Under the pieces are notes generated by a model. The model saw only the letters and a program-made list of their open reading frames with translations. It was not told the DNA's origin and made no database searches. Shown piece by piece: positions 1 through 8,271 of a stretch of DNA of 58,317 nt. The stretch comes from Bacteroidia bacterium (GTDB lineage: Bacteria; Bacteroidota; Bacteroidia; J057; JAIXKT01). How positions within the stretch are numbered: position 1 is the stretch's first letter; every line of letters begins with the position of its first letter. The stretch covers positions 1-58,317 of the forward strand of contig JAIXKT010000024.1 of the NCBI GenBank assembly GCA_026932145.1, given 5' to 3'. The position numbers and the translations under genes are program-made.

Positions 1-40
1 AACGGGAGAAAATTTGGGCTTTTTTAAAAATTTAGAGGTT

Positions 41-601
41 ATGCAACGCGCTCAAATAGAATTGACACCAATAAAATTCATAAAAGGAGACGCAACAAAT
101 CCAACAGACAACGGAACAAAAATCATTGTTCATATTTGCAATGACGTTGGCGGTTGGGGAAAAGGTTTTGTAATGGCAATTTCTAAAAGGTGGAAACAGC
201 CAGAGACAAAATACAGAAGTTGGTATAAAAGCAAAGAATTAGAGAATACTGACATAGTTCAATTTGAACGGCTTGAAAGTAGAGATAAATACTCAAACGA
301 AAAGAAATTTGAATTAGGAAACGTTCAGTTTGTTAAAGCAACTGACGACATTTGGGTTGCAAATATGCTTGCTCAAAGAGACATTCGCCCAGACAAAGAC
401 GGACTTCCTCCTATTCGTTACACTTTTGTTTCTGAGTGTTTAGAAAGAGTTAGACAATTTGCCAAACGACAAAATGCAAGTGTTCATATGCCAAGAATTG
501 GTTGCGGACTTGCAGGTGGACAATGGACAGAAATTGAAGAAATCGTAAACGACAATTTAATTGCTCACGAAATTGAAACGACTGTTTATGACTTTGAATA
601 A
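41..601 (+). CDS. Macro-domain protein (TARG1/DarG-like ADP-ribose hydrolase)
   Basis: A single-domain macro protein of 186 residues from the ATG at 41. Its family binds ADP-ribose and usually removes ADP-ribose from proteins or nucleic acids. Visible signatures are FIKGDATNP near the N-terminus, an HICNDVGGWGKGF loop, and MPRIGCGLAGGQW near residue 155. The last motif is typical of the ALC1/TARG1/DarG branch, but Ala stands where TARG1 has its catalytic Asp, so activity is uncertain. The reading frame is open to the window edge and a TTG lies at 14, but the ATG begins just before the conserved fold and is preferred. The gene sits at the left of a defence-type island and is followed by palindromic DNA, the typical place of a cargo gene. 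No partner toxin is visible; one could lie upstream of the window. Confidence 0.8.
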   Translation: MQRAQIELTPIKFIKGDATNPTDNGTKIIVHICNDVGGWGKGFVMAISKRWKQPETKYRSWYKSKELENTDIVQFERLESRDKYSNEKKFELGNVQFVKATDDIWVANMLAQRDIRPDKDGLPPIRYTFVSECLERVRQFAKRQNASVHMPRIGCGLAGGQWTEIEEIVNDNLIAHEIETTVYDFE

Positions 602-1246
602 CAACAGACAAGCAAGAAGCACTGTGCATAACAAGGGTTTGCCAAAAGCGGGGCTGAAGTTCTTCGATTGAGCATTTGTGCAAGGTTCAACATTAGTAAT
701 TCTATTGAACTTTTGTGCTAAAAATCCCCGCCTTCGGCAAGCCCCAAAACGTTGAGCGACATTACGCCTGCGGCGTAGTTTTGTTCTTCGTGTTTTGCTG
801 CGCAAACACTCCCATCCAAAACAAATGTCGCTCAACGCAGCGCTTGACCTAATTTTGTCTAAGATACGCCTGGGCTTTGCGCCGGCTGCGGCTCGCACCG
901 CTCGCCGTTCCGGCTAACGTCGCCCAACAAAATACTTGACAAAATTAGATCCCGAGAAAAAAAACACCGGAATCCCAAAATAAATTTTGGTATCCTCTTT
1001 TTTTTCTCGGAACTTCGTCAAGCGCTGCGTTGCCTGCAACCGTAGGGGGACAGTGCTAACATCAAAGTTTCGGGCTGACAAACGAGCGACAGACAAATTT
1101 TCGGCAAAGCCGTTTTGCTATTCTTCGCAAAATTAAAAGAGGTGTTTGCCACCGCACAAGCCGACACAAAACACCACATTTAATTTTGCCCGACCGTACC
1201 CAAGCCCACCCGACAATTTCCGACTTCACAAAAAAAATCTGAGAAA
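602..1246. repeat. Gene-free palindrome cluster with attC-like hairpin
   Basis: No credible gene lies here. The stretch is visibly richer in G+C than the genes on both sides and is built from nested inverted repeats. Arms seen are 635-653 with 727-744 (19 bp, two mismatches and one G-T pair), 750-763 with 824-837 (14 bp, perfect), 833-848 with 1017-1032 (16 bp, perfect), 849-858 with 939-948 (10 bp, perfect), 952-964 with 998-1010 (13 bp, perfect, with a further 7-bp stem inside), and 1127-1147 with 1169-1189 (19 of 21). Such density fits integron-type recombination sites or another mobile palindromic element. Open frames in it are short and lack family features. Confidence 0.75.
626..757 (+). 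other. Candidate attC-like recombination site
   Basis: The 132-bp segment starts with GCATAAC and ends with GTTGAGC. These correspond to the R'' (RYYYAAC, one mismatch) and R' (GTTRRRY, exact) core sites of integron attC elements. Inside them are complementary arms at 635-653 and 727-744 and a second weaker stem around GGTTCAA and TTGAAC. Size, order of core sites and imperfect dyad symmetry fit attC geometry, and it lies directly behind a small single-gene unit, the macro gene. No integrase is seen in the window, so this would be a cassette-like site without its recombinase. The call is from pattern alone. Confidence 0.4.
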
Positions 1247-1298
1247 AAACTTGTCAGACTAAATTTCTTAGCTAACTTTGTCATTTATTGACAAGTTT
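1247..1298 (+). promoter_or_regulatory. Controller promoter with overlapping operator half-sites
   Basis: A near-ideal Bacteroidota promoter, TTG at 1251-1253, a 19-base spacer, and TAACTTTG at 1273-1280, lies upstream of the XRE gene. Three copies of one half-site cover it: TTGTCA at 1251-1256 on the -33 element, TTGTCA at 1278-1283 on the end of the -7 box, and TGACAA at 1289-1294 at the expected start of transcription. The outer copies extend to a perfect 10-bp inverted repeat (1247-1256 with 1289-1298). This layout suggests that the XRE protein binds here and controls its own operon, as C proteins of restriction-modification systems do. Confidence 0.65.
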
Positions 1299-1312
1299 AA
1301 ATTTACAAGCAA

Positions 1313-1639
1313 ATGAAAGCAATGTTTGGCGAATACATCAGAGAATTACGGACAGACAAGGGTTTGACCTTGACACAACTTGCATCGCAACTTGACCTTG
1401 ACTCTGCGAATTTGAGCAAAATTGAAAACGGGAAACGTGAATTTGACGAAAAACGCTTAGACAAATTGGCGACCGCTTTTAACCTTGACATTGACAAGTT
1501 GAAAACCGAATACTTTGGCGACCAATTCGCAAAGAAAATGTATGAATACAACTGTTCAACAGAAACGCTAATTGTAGCCGAAGAAAAAGTAAACTACTTG
1601 AAAAGTGTAAACGTGAAACAAGCCGAAATAAAATTCTAA
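1313..1639 (+). CDS. XRE-family helix-turn-helix regulator (controller-like)
   Basis: A 108-residue DNA-binding protein. Residues about 7-62 form a Cro/C1-type helix-turn-helix, with LTLTQLASQLDLDSANLSKIENG as the helix-turn-helix core and KRLDKLATAFNLD as the following helices. The C-terminal 40 residues are charged and not recognised. It lies two bases ahead of the methyltransferase gene and is clearly co-transcribed with it, the position of controller (C) proteins that delay endonuclease expression. Its promoter at 1247-1298 carries repeated half-sites, which supports autoregulation. The ATG at 1313 is preferred; an ATG at 1322 is possible. The protein is longer than classical C proteins (about 80 residues), so an ordinary XRE repressor is the alternative. 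Confidence 0.85.
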   Translation: MKAMFGEYIRELRTDKGLTLTQLASQLDLDSANLSKIENGKREFDEKRLDKLATAFNLDIDKLKTEYFGDQFAKKMYEYNCSTETLIVAEEKVNYLKSVNVKQAEIKF

Positions 1640-1641
1640 CT

Positions 1642-4149
1642 ATGAACAAACCTTTGACATACATAAGTTTATTCAGCAGTGCGGGAGTTGGCTGTTACGG
1701 CTTTAAACAAAACGGTTTTGAGTGTATTGCGACAAATGAGATTTTGACGAAACGCCTGAAAATTCAAGCGTTCAACAACAAGTGTAAATACGACACAGGT
1801 TATTTGGACGGAGATATTTCAACGAAAGAAATCAAAAACAAACTTTTTACTGAAATCAAAAAGTGGCAAACGGAACACAAAATTTCCGAGCCTGACATAA
1901 TCGTGGCTACACCACCTTGTCAAGGAATGTCTGTTGCAAACCACAAGAAAAATCAAGAATTGACAAGAAATTCTTTGGTTGTAGAATCAATCAAAATCAC
2001 AAAAGAAGTCAATCCTAAATTTTTCATTTTTGAAAATGTAAGAGCATTTTTAAATACAATTTGCACCGACATTGACGGAACAGAAAAAACGATTGAAGAA
2101 GCCATAAAAATAAATTTAGGCGGACACTACAACATACTTTTCAAAGTCGTAAATTTTAAAGATTATGGTTCACAATCAAGCAGAACAAGAACGCTTGTAA
2201 TTGGTGTTCGCAAAGACTTGCAGAACATTAGTCCATTTGACATTTTTCCCGAAAAACAAAAACCAAAAACGCTACGCAAACTTTTTGCAGGTTTAGAAAA
2301 CATAAATGAAATGGGAAAAATATCGAAAACCGATATTTTCCATTCATTTAGAGAATATGATGCAAAAATGTTGCGTTGGATTGAGAATTTGAAAGAAGGA
2401 CAATCGGCTTTTCAAAACACAGAAAAAGATAGAATACCGCACCAAATAAAAGACGGAAAAATCGTTATCAACGAAAGTAAAAATGGCGACAAATATGCAC
2501 GTTGGTATTGGGATAAAGAAGGTCCTTGTGTGCATACGAGAAACGATATTTTGTCAAGCCAAAATACTGTTCACCCAGCAGAAAACAGAGTTTTCAGTAT
2601 TAGAGAACTAATGCTGATGATGAGTATTCCTACAACTTTTCAATGGACACATCAATCAACAGACAAGTTGAATAAAATGAGTTTGCTTGAAAAGAAAGTG
2701 TTTTTGAAAAAAGAAGAATTAAACATTAGACATTGCATTGGCGAAGCAGTTCCGACAGGCGTTTTCAGCAACATTGCAAAAAGAATAAACGAAGTTTTAA
2801 ATCAAAAATTTCTTTCAACAACTGAAATAAACAACGTAATCAAAAAAGAAGAATTGAGCGAAACTGAAAATTTGCTTTCGTTTATCAATTCTGATTTTTC
2901 CAAGTTAGGACTTGAAAACATTTATCAAATTGCAGAATACGCAAATTCAAGTCGTCAAGAAAATTCTGCATTTTTCACACGAAAAGACATTGCATTTTCA
3001 GTTGTAAAAGATTTGCCCGAACTGAAAGGAAAAAAGAAAATCAGAATTTTAGAACCGTCTGTCGGCATTGGTAATTTCATTCCGTTGTTGGTTGAAAAAT
3101 ACGAAGATAAAGACGAAATAATTTTTGACCTTGTTGATATTGACAATAATTCTTTCGTTGTGCTGAAAAACATTTTAGCCAAATTGAAATTGCCTAAAAA
3201 GTTCAAGTTTAATTTCATCAACGCTGATTTTCTTACACACGCTTTCAAAGAAAAATACGATATTGTTGTAGGAAATCCGCCTTACAAAAAACTAACGAAC
3301 AACCAAGAATTATTATCGCTTTACAAATTCAACGTAAAAAACAATGAAACAAATAATTTGTTTTCGTTCTTCATTGAAAAAGCAATTACGTTAGGAAACT
3401 TCGTTTCTTTAATTGTTCCGAAAAGCCTAATCAATTCGCCCGAATTTAATATCACAAGAGAAATTTTGAAAGAGCAAAACCTTTTGAAAATTTGCGATTA
3501 TGGCGAGAAAGGTTTCAAAGGCGTAAAAATTGAAACAATTAGTTTGTTGCTTGAAACTTCAACTAAAAAACAAAGCGAAACTATTTTAATAGAAAGTTAC
3601 ATCACTGAAACAGTTGAAGAAAAACGGAAAAATTATTTGTTGTCTGACAAGTTCCCATATTGGTTAATTTACCGAAATAAAGAATTTGACGAAATTTCAG
3701 AGAAGATGAAATTTGATATTTTCAATAGTTTTAGAGATAGGCAAATTACAAAGCAAATTACGAAAGACAACGGAAAATACAGAGTTTTAAAATCACGCAA
3801 TGTGGGTAATAACGAAGTCAAAGAATTGGAAAATTACGACTGTTATATTGACGATACAGAAAATTTGGCTGTCGCCAAATTTCTTAATCGTGATGATGTC
3901 GTAATGATTCCGAACCTTACTTATTATCCAAGAGCGAGTTTTTTGCCCAAAAACACCATTACGGACGGTTCGGTTGCTTTATTGACTTTGAAAAATGGTA
4001 GCCGACTTCCGACAGAAAAAGATTTGGAATATTACGGTTCAAAAGAATTTGAGAAGTTTTATCGTGTTGCCCGAAATTTCGGAACACGTTCACTAAACAT
4101 TGATAATAATTCCGTTTTCTTCTTCGGGCTTTTAAAAAAATTAGAGTAA
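1642..4149 (+). CDS. Fused cytosine-C5 and adenine-N6 DNA methyltransferase
   Basis: An 835-residue protective methyltransferase with two catalytic halves. The N-terminal half is a C5-cytosine enzyme: SAM motif ISLFSSAGVGCYG at the start, catalytic TPPCQG near residue 90, ENV near 131, QSSRTR near 178, and GEAVP (motif X) near 366. The C-terminal half is an N6-adenine enzyme: SAM motif ILEPSVGIGNF near 468 and catalytic NPPY near 545, followed by a target-recognition-like region. Such a fusion suits an asymmetric site with a methylated C on one strand and a methylated A on the other. From memory, the Helicobacter pylori HpyAV system (HP0054, annotated adenine/cytosine methyltransferase) has the same layout and length. 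It is co-transcribed with the controller and the endonuclease, whose ATG directly follows its stop. Confidence 0.93.
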   Translation: MNKPLTYISLFSSAGVGCYGFKQNGFECIATNEILTKRLKIQAFNNKCKYDTGYLDGDISTKEIKNKLFTEIKKWQTEHKISEPDIIVATPPCQGMSVANHKKNQELTRNSLVVESIKITKEVNPKFFIFENVRAFLNTICTDIDGTEKTIEEAIKINLGGHYNILFKVVNFKDYGSQSSRTRTLVIGVRKDLQNISPFDIFPEKQKPKTLRKLFAGLENINEMGKISKTDIFHSFREYDAKMLRWIENLKEGQSAFQNTEKDRIPHQIKDGKIVINESKNGDKYARWYWDKEGPCVHTRNDILSSQNTVHPAENRVFSIRELMLMMSIPTTFQWTHQSTDKLNKMSLLEKKVFLKKEELNIRHCIGEAVPTGVFSNIAKRINEVLNQKFLSTTEINNVIKKEELSETENLLSFINSDFSKLGLENIYQIAEYANSSRQENSAFFTRKDIAFSVVKDLPELKGKKKIRILEPSVGIGNFIPLLVEKYEDKDEIIFDLVDIDNNSFVVLKNILAKLKLPKKFKFNFINADFLTHAFKEKYDIVVGNPPYKKLTNNQELLSLYKFNVKNNETNNLFSFFIEKAITLGNFVSLIVPKSLINSPEFNITREILKEQNLLKICDYGEKGFKGVKIETISLLLETSTKKQSETILIESYITETVEEKRKNYLLSDKFPYWLIYRNKEFDEISEKMKFDIFNSFRDRQITKQITKDNGKYRVLKSRNVGNNEVKELENYDCYIDDTENLAVAKFLNRDDVVMIPNLTYYPRASFLPKNTITDGSVALLTLKNGSRLPTEKDLEYYGSKEFEKFYRVARNFGTRSLNIDNNSVFFFGLLKKLE

Positions 4150-5349
4150 ATGACAGAAATTGAAAAGTTGCTAAAAAGCAAAAATTACGACATCAGAGTT
4201 ACAAATGATGCAAGGTTTATGGACCAAAAATGTACGCCAGACGTGGTTTGTATCATTGCGGATTGTGTTTTGAATTTGCGAGAAAGTGAACCGCAAAAAG
4301 AATTTATTGTGCAAGACATTTGGGATTCTCAATACTTCATCAAAAACGTAAAAGCAATTTTCAATAAGCCGTCAGCAACTAATCCAACAACAAGAAGCGA
4401 ATACGATAAATTCATTCAGCAACCGCTACGACTTTTGGCCTATGCAGGAATTTTGGATATTGAAAAAAGAGGAACAACGAATTATTACAAAGTTGCAAAT
4501 CTTACAGTTTTGGAATATGTTTCATTGAAAGATAGAAATGCTTACAATTTCTTGTATCAATACTTTGTAAAAGTAATGTCGGACAGCGGACAAATAAAGT
4601 TCTTTGAAGAATACAAAAGCAAGTATGAAAAAGGCAAATTGACAAAAACGGATTTTGAAGATTTGCAAAGACGTTTTATTAAATTCATCATCGGAAATAC
4701 TGCAATCAATGGCGAAGTTGAAGTAAGACGTATTTTCCCGAAATTGCTAAATGTTTACGCTTGTGAAAACAATTTGCCGGGTTCAATCAAAGGACGAATG
4801 TCCGAAAATGAATTTTACTATACGGACTTAATGTATAATCGTAAAAATTGGCGTGATTTATCAAAAGATAAAACCGTTTCACGACAAGAAGCAAATGCAG
4901 ACAGCGAACAAAATGTTGTTGTTGATACAGCGTTCAACGCTTATTTGGTGCAAAAAGCAATGAACCAAATTAGAAAAATGTATTCTGAAAGTGAAGTGAA
5001 AGACCAATGGGCAAATGGCGATGCTACGCAAGTTCATCACATTTTCCCGAAAAGCAAATTTCCGCAACTTGCTCACTATTTGGAAAATTTAATCAAATTG
5101 ACAGCAACGCAACATTACACAAAAGCACACCCAAACAACAAGACAGATGCGATAAACTTAGATTATCAACTTGTTTGCTTACTTGCAAAATCGGACAGCA
5201 TTGAAAAATCATTGAAGAAAAACGAATTATATTACCGAAAAGAATCTTTTGTTTATTGCATAAACACAGGACTTGAACAAGACTTGAAAGCGGATTTAAC
5301 TTTCAGACAAATCAAAACAGAATTGGCGACAATTTATAACGACTTATAA
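4150..5349 (+). CDS. HNH-family restriction endonuclease (type II, probably IIS)
   Basis: A 399-residue protein whose C-terminal third holds an HNH (beta-beta-alpha metal) nuclease motif: QVHHIFPKSKF with the paired His at residues 296-297, Asn at 313 in LENLIKL, and His at 322 in TQHYTKAH. The N-terminal 250 residues are not recognised by eye; site recognition probably lies there. The gene starts immediately at the stop of the fused methyltransferase (TAAATG), so translation is probably coupled. With the methyltransferase it forms a complete restriction-modification pair, similar in kind to the HNH type IIS enzymes HpyAV and MnlI. The cut site cannot be read from sequence. All HNH residues are present, so it looks functional. 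Confidence 0.88.
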   Translation: MTEIEKLLKSKNYDIRVTNDARFMDQKCTPDVVCIIADCVLNLRESEPQKEFIVQDIWDSQYFIKNVKAIFNKPSATNPTTRSEYDKFIQQPLRLLAYAGILDIEKRGTTNYYKVANLTVLEYVSLKDRNAYNFLYQYFVKVMSDSGQIKFFEEYKSKYEKGKLTKTDFEDLQRRFIKFIIGNTAINGEVEVRRIFPKLLNVYACENNLPGSIKGRMSENEFYYTDLMYNRKNWRDLSKDKTVSRQEANADSEQNVVVDTAFNAYLVQKAMNQIRKMYSESEVKDQWANGDATQVHHIFPKSKFPQLAHYLENLIKLTATQHYTKAHPNNKTDAINLDYQLVCLLAKSDSIEKSLKKNELYYRKESFVYCINTGLEQDLKADLTFRQIKTELATIYNDL

Positions 5350-5360
5350 AATCAAAAACT

Positions 5361-5738
5361 ATGGCACAACTAATTTTTGGAACAAAACAACAAATTCAAT
5401 TTGCATCAGACAATGAATTTTTTGAAGCACTTGGTTTTCTTTGTAAAAACAACGGCACAACTTCAATTCATTGAGAACACAACGAAAATCAAGGTGCTTG
5501 GGGAAGTGAAGGCAGAATACATTGTTATCAGAATATACCAAGTTTTCCTGCATATTTTAGCAACGCTTTTTCGGCAGGTGTAAACAACATCGTTCACAGA
5601 ATTAACTGCAATGAATATATTGAATACATTGCGACAAATTACGGTTTCCAGTTTGGACAAAATCAAGATATAGATGTTATCAGAATTATAATTCCTGTCC
5701 AATATTTAGCTGATTTTGAAAGAGGTTTATCACTTTAA
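5361..5738 (+). pseudogene. Small restriction-operon gene broken by in-frame TGA
   Basis: An open frame of 125 codons starts with ATG 11 bases after the endonuclease stop and ends with TAA at 5736-5738. It is interrupted by a single TGA at codon 38 (5472-5474), after GTTSIH and before EHNENQGAWGSEG. The sequence on both sides stays protein-like in the same frame, so this is one gene with a nonsense mutation, probably of a Trp codon (TGG to TGA). No ATG, GTG or TTG follows in frame soon after the stop to restart translation. The family is not recognised. Position suggests an accessory protein of the restriction operon. A sequencing error is an alternative; programmed recoding is unlikely. Confidence 0.7.
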
Positions 5739-5750
5739 ACTAAAAAAACG

Positions 5751-6413
5751 ATGAGTTTTAGTCAAAATTCCAATGCAAAAAATAATGGTTTGGTTTTAAA
5801 TGTTTTAGAAATTATTCCATCAAAAGGAAGTATTCAAATTTTCAAATCAGAAAACAAAACCCAATCAATCAAAGATTATCTAAATGAATATCCCGAATAC
5901 TATTTTTATTCAGAGGGGGTGACCGTTTATGCTTGGAATATTGTTGATAATCCGCAATTGGCATTACCAAATGACTTTAACCCAGCAGCTATTACACACA
6001 AAGAAAACACCTTAGTATTCAACAAAATAATTGAAATTGGGATATACCAATGGTTTAAAGTTAACAAGAGTAATATTTACCAATTAAAGTATTCCTCTGT
6101 TTATGAAGTTCAGTTTAAGAAAAATATACTTTCATTTAATGGATTAAATATTATTCCCGTATTGAATTTCGGAGTACATCCATTTTATAGCAAACAAACA
6201 GATAAGCAAGTTATCGGTTTGTCTTTGAGATATGCAACCAAATTTGCATTTGATACCAATGAAACTGTATTTCAAAATCTAAAATTTGATACCAGAGGCT
6301 TAAAACGTAATCACAAAAATCATATCATAGCTTCAACAAATGCAATTGCAAAATTTCTTGGAGCAACTAATCAAACAGCTAACTTCAATGCACAACGCAA
6401 CAAGTTACTTTAA
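5751..6413 (+). CDS. Unknown protein, possible Argonaute N-L1 fragment
   Basis: A 220-residue protein of AT-rich codon use, 12 bases after the broken small gene. Its family is not certain. By eye, residues about 130-185 (NIIPVLNFGVHPFY, then VIGLSLRYATKFAF, then KFDTRGLKRN) follow the pattern of the N-L1 region of long-B prokaryotic Argonautes such as the Rhodobacter protein (F.IP...Y, GV.V.I..RY, IDLRG), and residues 50-65 (YYFYSEGVTVYAW) fit the preceding strand. The PAZ, MID and PIWI parts are absent, and no frame in the next 80 bases continues them. It may be a remnant or a stand-alone module. The next gene encodes a patatin-like phospholipase, a plausible effector partner. No signal peptide or membrane segment is seen. 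Confidence 0.6.
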   Translation: MSFSQNSNAKNNGLVLNVLEIIPSKGSIQIFKSENKTQSIKDYLNEYPEYYFYSEGVTVYAWNIVDNPQLALPNDFNPAAITHKENTLVFNKIIEIGIYQWFKVNKSNIYQLKYSSVYEVQFKKNILSFNGLNIIPVLNFGVHPFYSKQTDKQVIGLSLRYATKFAFDTNETVFQNLKFDTRGLKRNHKNHIIASTNAIAKFLGATNQTANFNAQRNKLL

Positions 6414-6494
6414 TATACAGAACATCAACTCCCGATCAAAATTTATCCTGCCAACCTCCAAAAATTATACTTTTTGTCGTGTACTGAATAAATT

Positions 6495-8165
6495 ATGCCA
6501 GAAATAAATAACACATTCAAAATTGGTTTATGTATGGCAGGTGCAATTTCTGCGGGTGCTTATACTGCTGGAGCTATTGATTATTTGATTGAAGCACTTG
6601 AAGAATGGCAAAAACGAAAAGATAATAACGAATCTAATACGCCAAGGCATAACGTTGAAATTCCTATCATTGGCGGTGCATCTGCAGGTGGAATGACAGG
6701 GATAATAGCAGCCTCTGCGTTACAGGATGAGATTGAACCCGTAAAGGAGTTGTTAGGCGACATAATGAAACAACAACCAAGCAATAAATTTTATCACACT
6801 TGGGTAGATTTAACAGATGATAAAATGCTAAGTATCCTTTTAAATACTGATGATATTACCAAAAACGGATTACAATCAGTTTTAAATGCAGACTTTATTG
6901 ATAAGGTTGCAGAAAGAGCGGTAAAGGTATCAAACGCATCTACTGTTGATAGAAAGTATATTGCCAACAATTTAAAAGTATTTGTAACGCTTTCCAATCT
7001 TGAGGGAATGGATTTTTCTATAGCATTCAGATCTAATTCATATAAGGATAAATATGTTGTGAGTAGCTATAATGATTATGCTTATTTCAAACTTTGCGCA
7101 TCAGAAAATGACTACACTAATGACGGATGGATTCCACTGAACTTTAAGACTAATTTGAATGTTGATGTTGTAAAAAATGCAGCGATGGCTACAGGTGCAT
7201 TTCCTGTAGGATTGAAAGCAAGAATACTAAGTCGCGGCATGAAATATATGAATGACCTTGAATGGTTTAAACACATTACAAGAGATGCAAACAATCCATT
7301 CAAGAAAGACCCATACAATACAGTGAATGTTGATGGAGGTATGATAAATAATGAGCCGTTTGATAAAATCAGAGAACTTCTTCTTGGTTCAATCACTCCC
7401 CAAAAATTGCAAGATGTTCAAGATTATGATAAGTTTGATAGCACAGTATTAATGATTGACCCATTCCCAAGTGAAACAGAGAAGTTTGACGATAGCACCA
7501 AGCTGACTACAATAATAGGAAACACACTTGGAGTATTGGTGGGGCAAGCACGTTTAAAGTCTTCTCTTTTGATAGATGCAATGGATTCAAAGAAAGCAGG
7601 GCAATTCTTAATTGCTCCTGTCAGATATGAAAAGAAAGCGGGGGGAGAGGAAATATCCATTGAAGGAAAGAAAGCTATAGCTTGCGGCTCCTTAGACGGC
7701 TTTGGCGGCTTTATCAGTAAGGAATTTAGAATTCATGATTACTTTTTAGGTAGAGCCAATTGCGAAAAATTTCTCCGTGACCATTTCACAGTTCCTCAAA
7801 GTACGGCAAATAAAATCTTTATGAACGGATATTCAGGAATTACAGACAAAACACAATTTACATCAAAAACTGATGGAGGGTTGCAGATAATACCAATTTT
7901 TACAGAAAGGCGACTTTCGCTTTATATGCCTAAATTTTCCAATGGAAAAGAATATCCTGCTGTTACTTTTAACGAAATTAGTTCTTACAGAAAAATGCTA
8001 AAAGCAAGGGTTGAAAAAGTTATACTTAATATTTCCAAGTACAGCAGAACGCAACGTATGCTGTTGTGGATTGGGGCTAAAGTAGTGCTAAACGCTAAAA
8101 TCGCAGATGCGGTAATTGACTCGGTAATAGAATCACTGGAAGAACATAAACTCATCAGAAAATAA
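6495..8165 (+). CDS. Patatin-like phospholipase
   Basis: A 556-residue cytosolic hydrolase expected to cleave membrane phospholipid acyl esters. The patatin core is complete: glycine-rich oxyanion loop AGAISAGAYTAG at residues 15-26, nucleophile Ser63 in GASAGG, and the dyad Asp280 in VDGGMINNEP. The C-terminal third contains FGGFISKEFRIHDYFLGR, a pattern seen in longer patatin-like proteins with a DUF3376-type tail. The gene lies 81 bases after the 220-residue unknown and shares its base composition. Patatins act as membrane-damaging effectors in several defence systems, so its place in this island makes a defence role plausible, but a general lipase cannot be excluded. No signal peptide is present. 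Confidence 0.85.
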   Translation: MPEINNTFKIGLCMAGAISAGAYTAGAIDYLIEALEEWQKRKDNNESNTPRHNVEIPIIGGASAGGMTGIIAASALQDEIEPVKELLGDIMKQQPSNKFYHTWVDLTDDKMLSILLNTDDITKNGLQSVLNADFIDKVAERAVKVSNASTVDRKYIANNLKVFVTLSNLEGMDFSIAFRSNSYKDKYVVSSYNDYAYFKLCASENDYTNDGWIPLNFKTNLNVDVVKNAAMATGAFPVGLKARILSRGMKYMNDLEWFKHITRDANNPFKKDPYNTVNVDGGMINNEPFDKIRELLLGSITPQKLQDVQDYDKFDSTVLMIDPFPSETEKFDDSTKLTTIIGNTLGVLVGQARLKSSLLIDAMDSKKAGQFLIAPVRYEKKAGGEEISIEGKKAIACGSLDGFGGFISKEFRIHDYFLGRANCEKFLRDHFTVPQSTANKIFMNGYSGITDKTQFTSKTDGGLQIIPIFTERRLSLYMPKFSNGKEYPAVTFNEISSYRKMLKARVEKVILNISKYSRTQRMLLWIGAKVVLNAKIADAVIDSVIESLEEHKLIRK

Positions 8166-8271
8166 AATACCAGCTACCTAACAAAAAAAAATAGCAATAG
8201 GCGGCCTGAACCATAGCTTTCTGAACCACAACTTAAAATTATTATTTTCTCTTCGATAACAGAATTTCCTA

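Noticed and set aside
626-757. Complete integron
   Set aside because: No integrase gene, attI site or second clear attC of the same type is visible; only a candidate site is reported.
557-1096. Minus-strand open frames in the palindrome cluster
   Set aside because: They run through inverted-repeat arms, have Arg/Cys-rich low-complexity content and no family features; the signal is caused by palindromic DNA.
602-1246. CRISPR array
   Set aside because: The repeats are inverted, of different sequence and length, and not evenly spaced direct repeats; no cas genes are near.
5472-5474. TGA as a sense codon (recoded Trp or selenocysteine)
   Set aside because: TGA is the normal stop of several genes here, including hutU and the phosphohexomutase, and no selenocysteine-insertion hairpin is evident.
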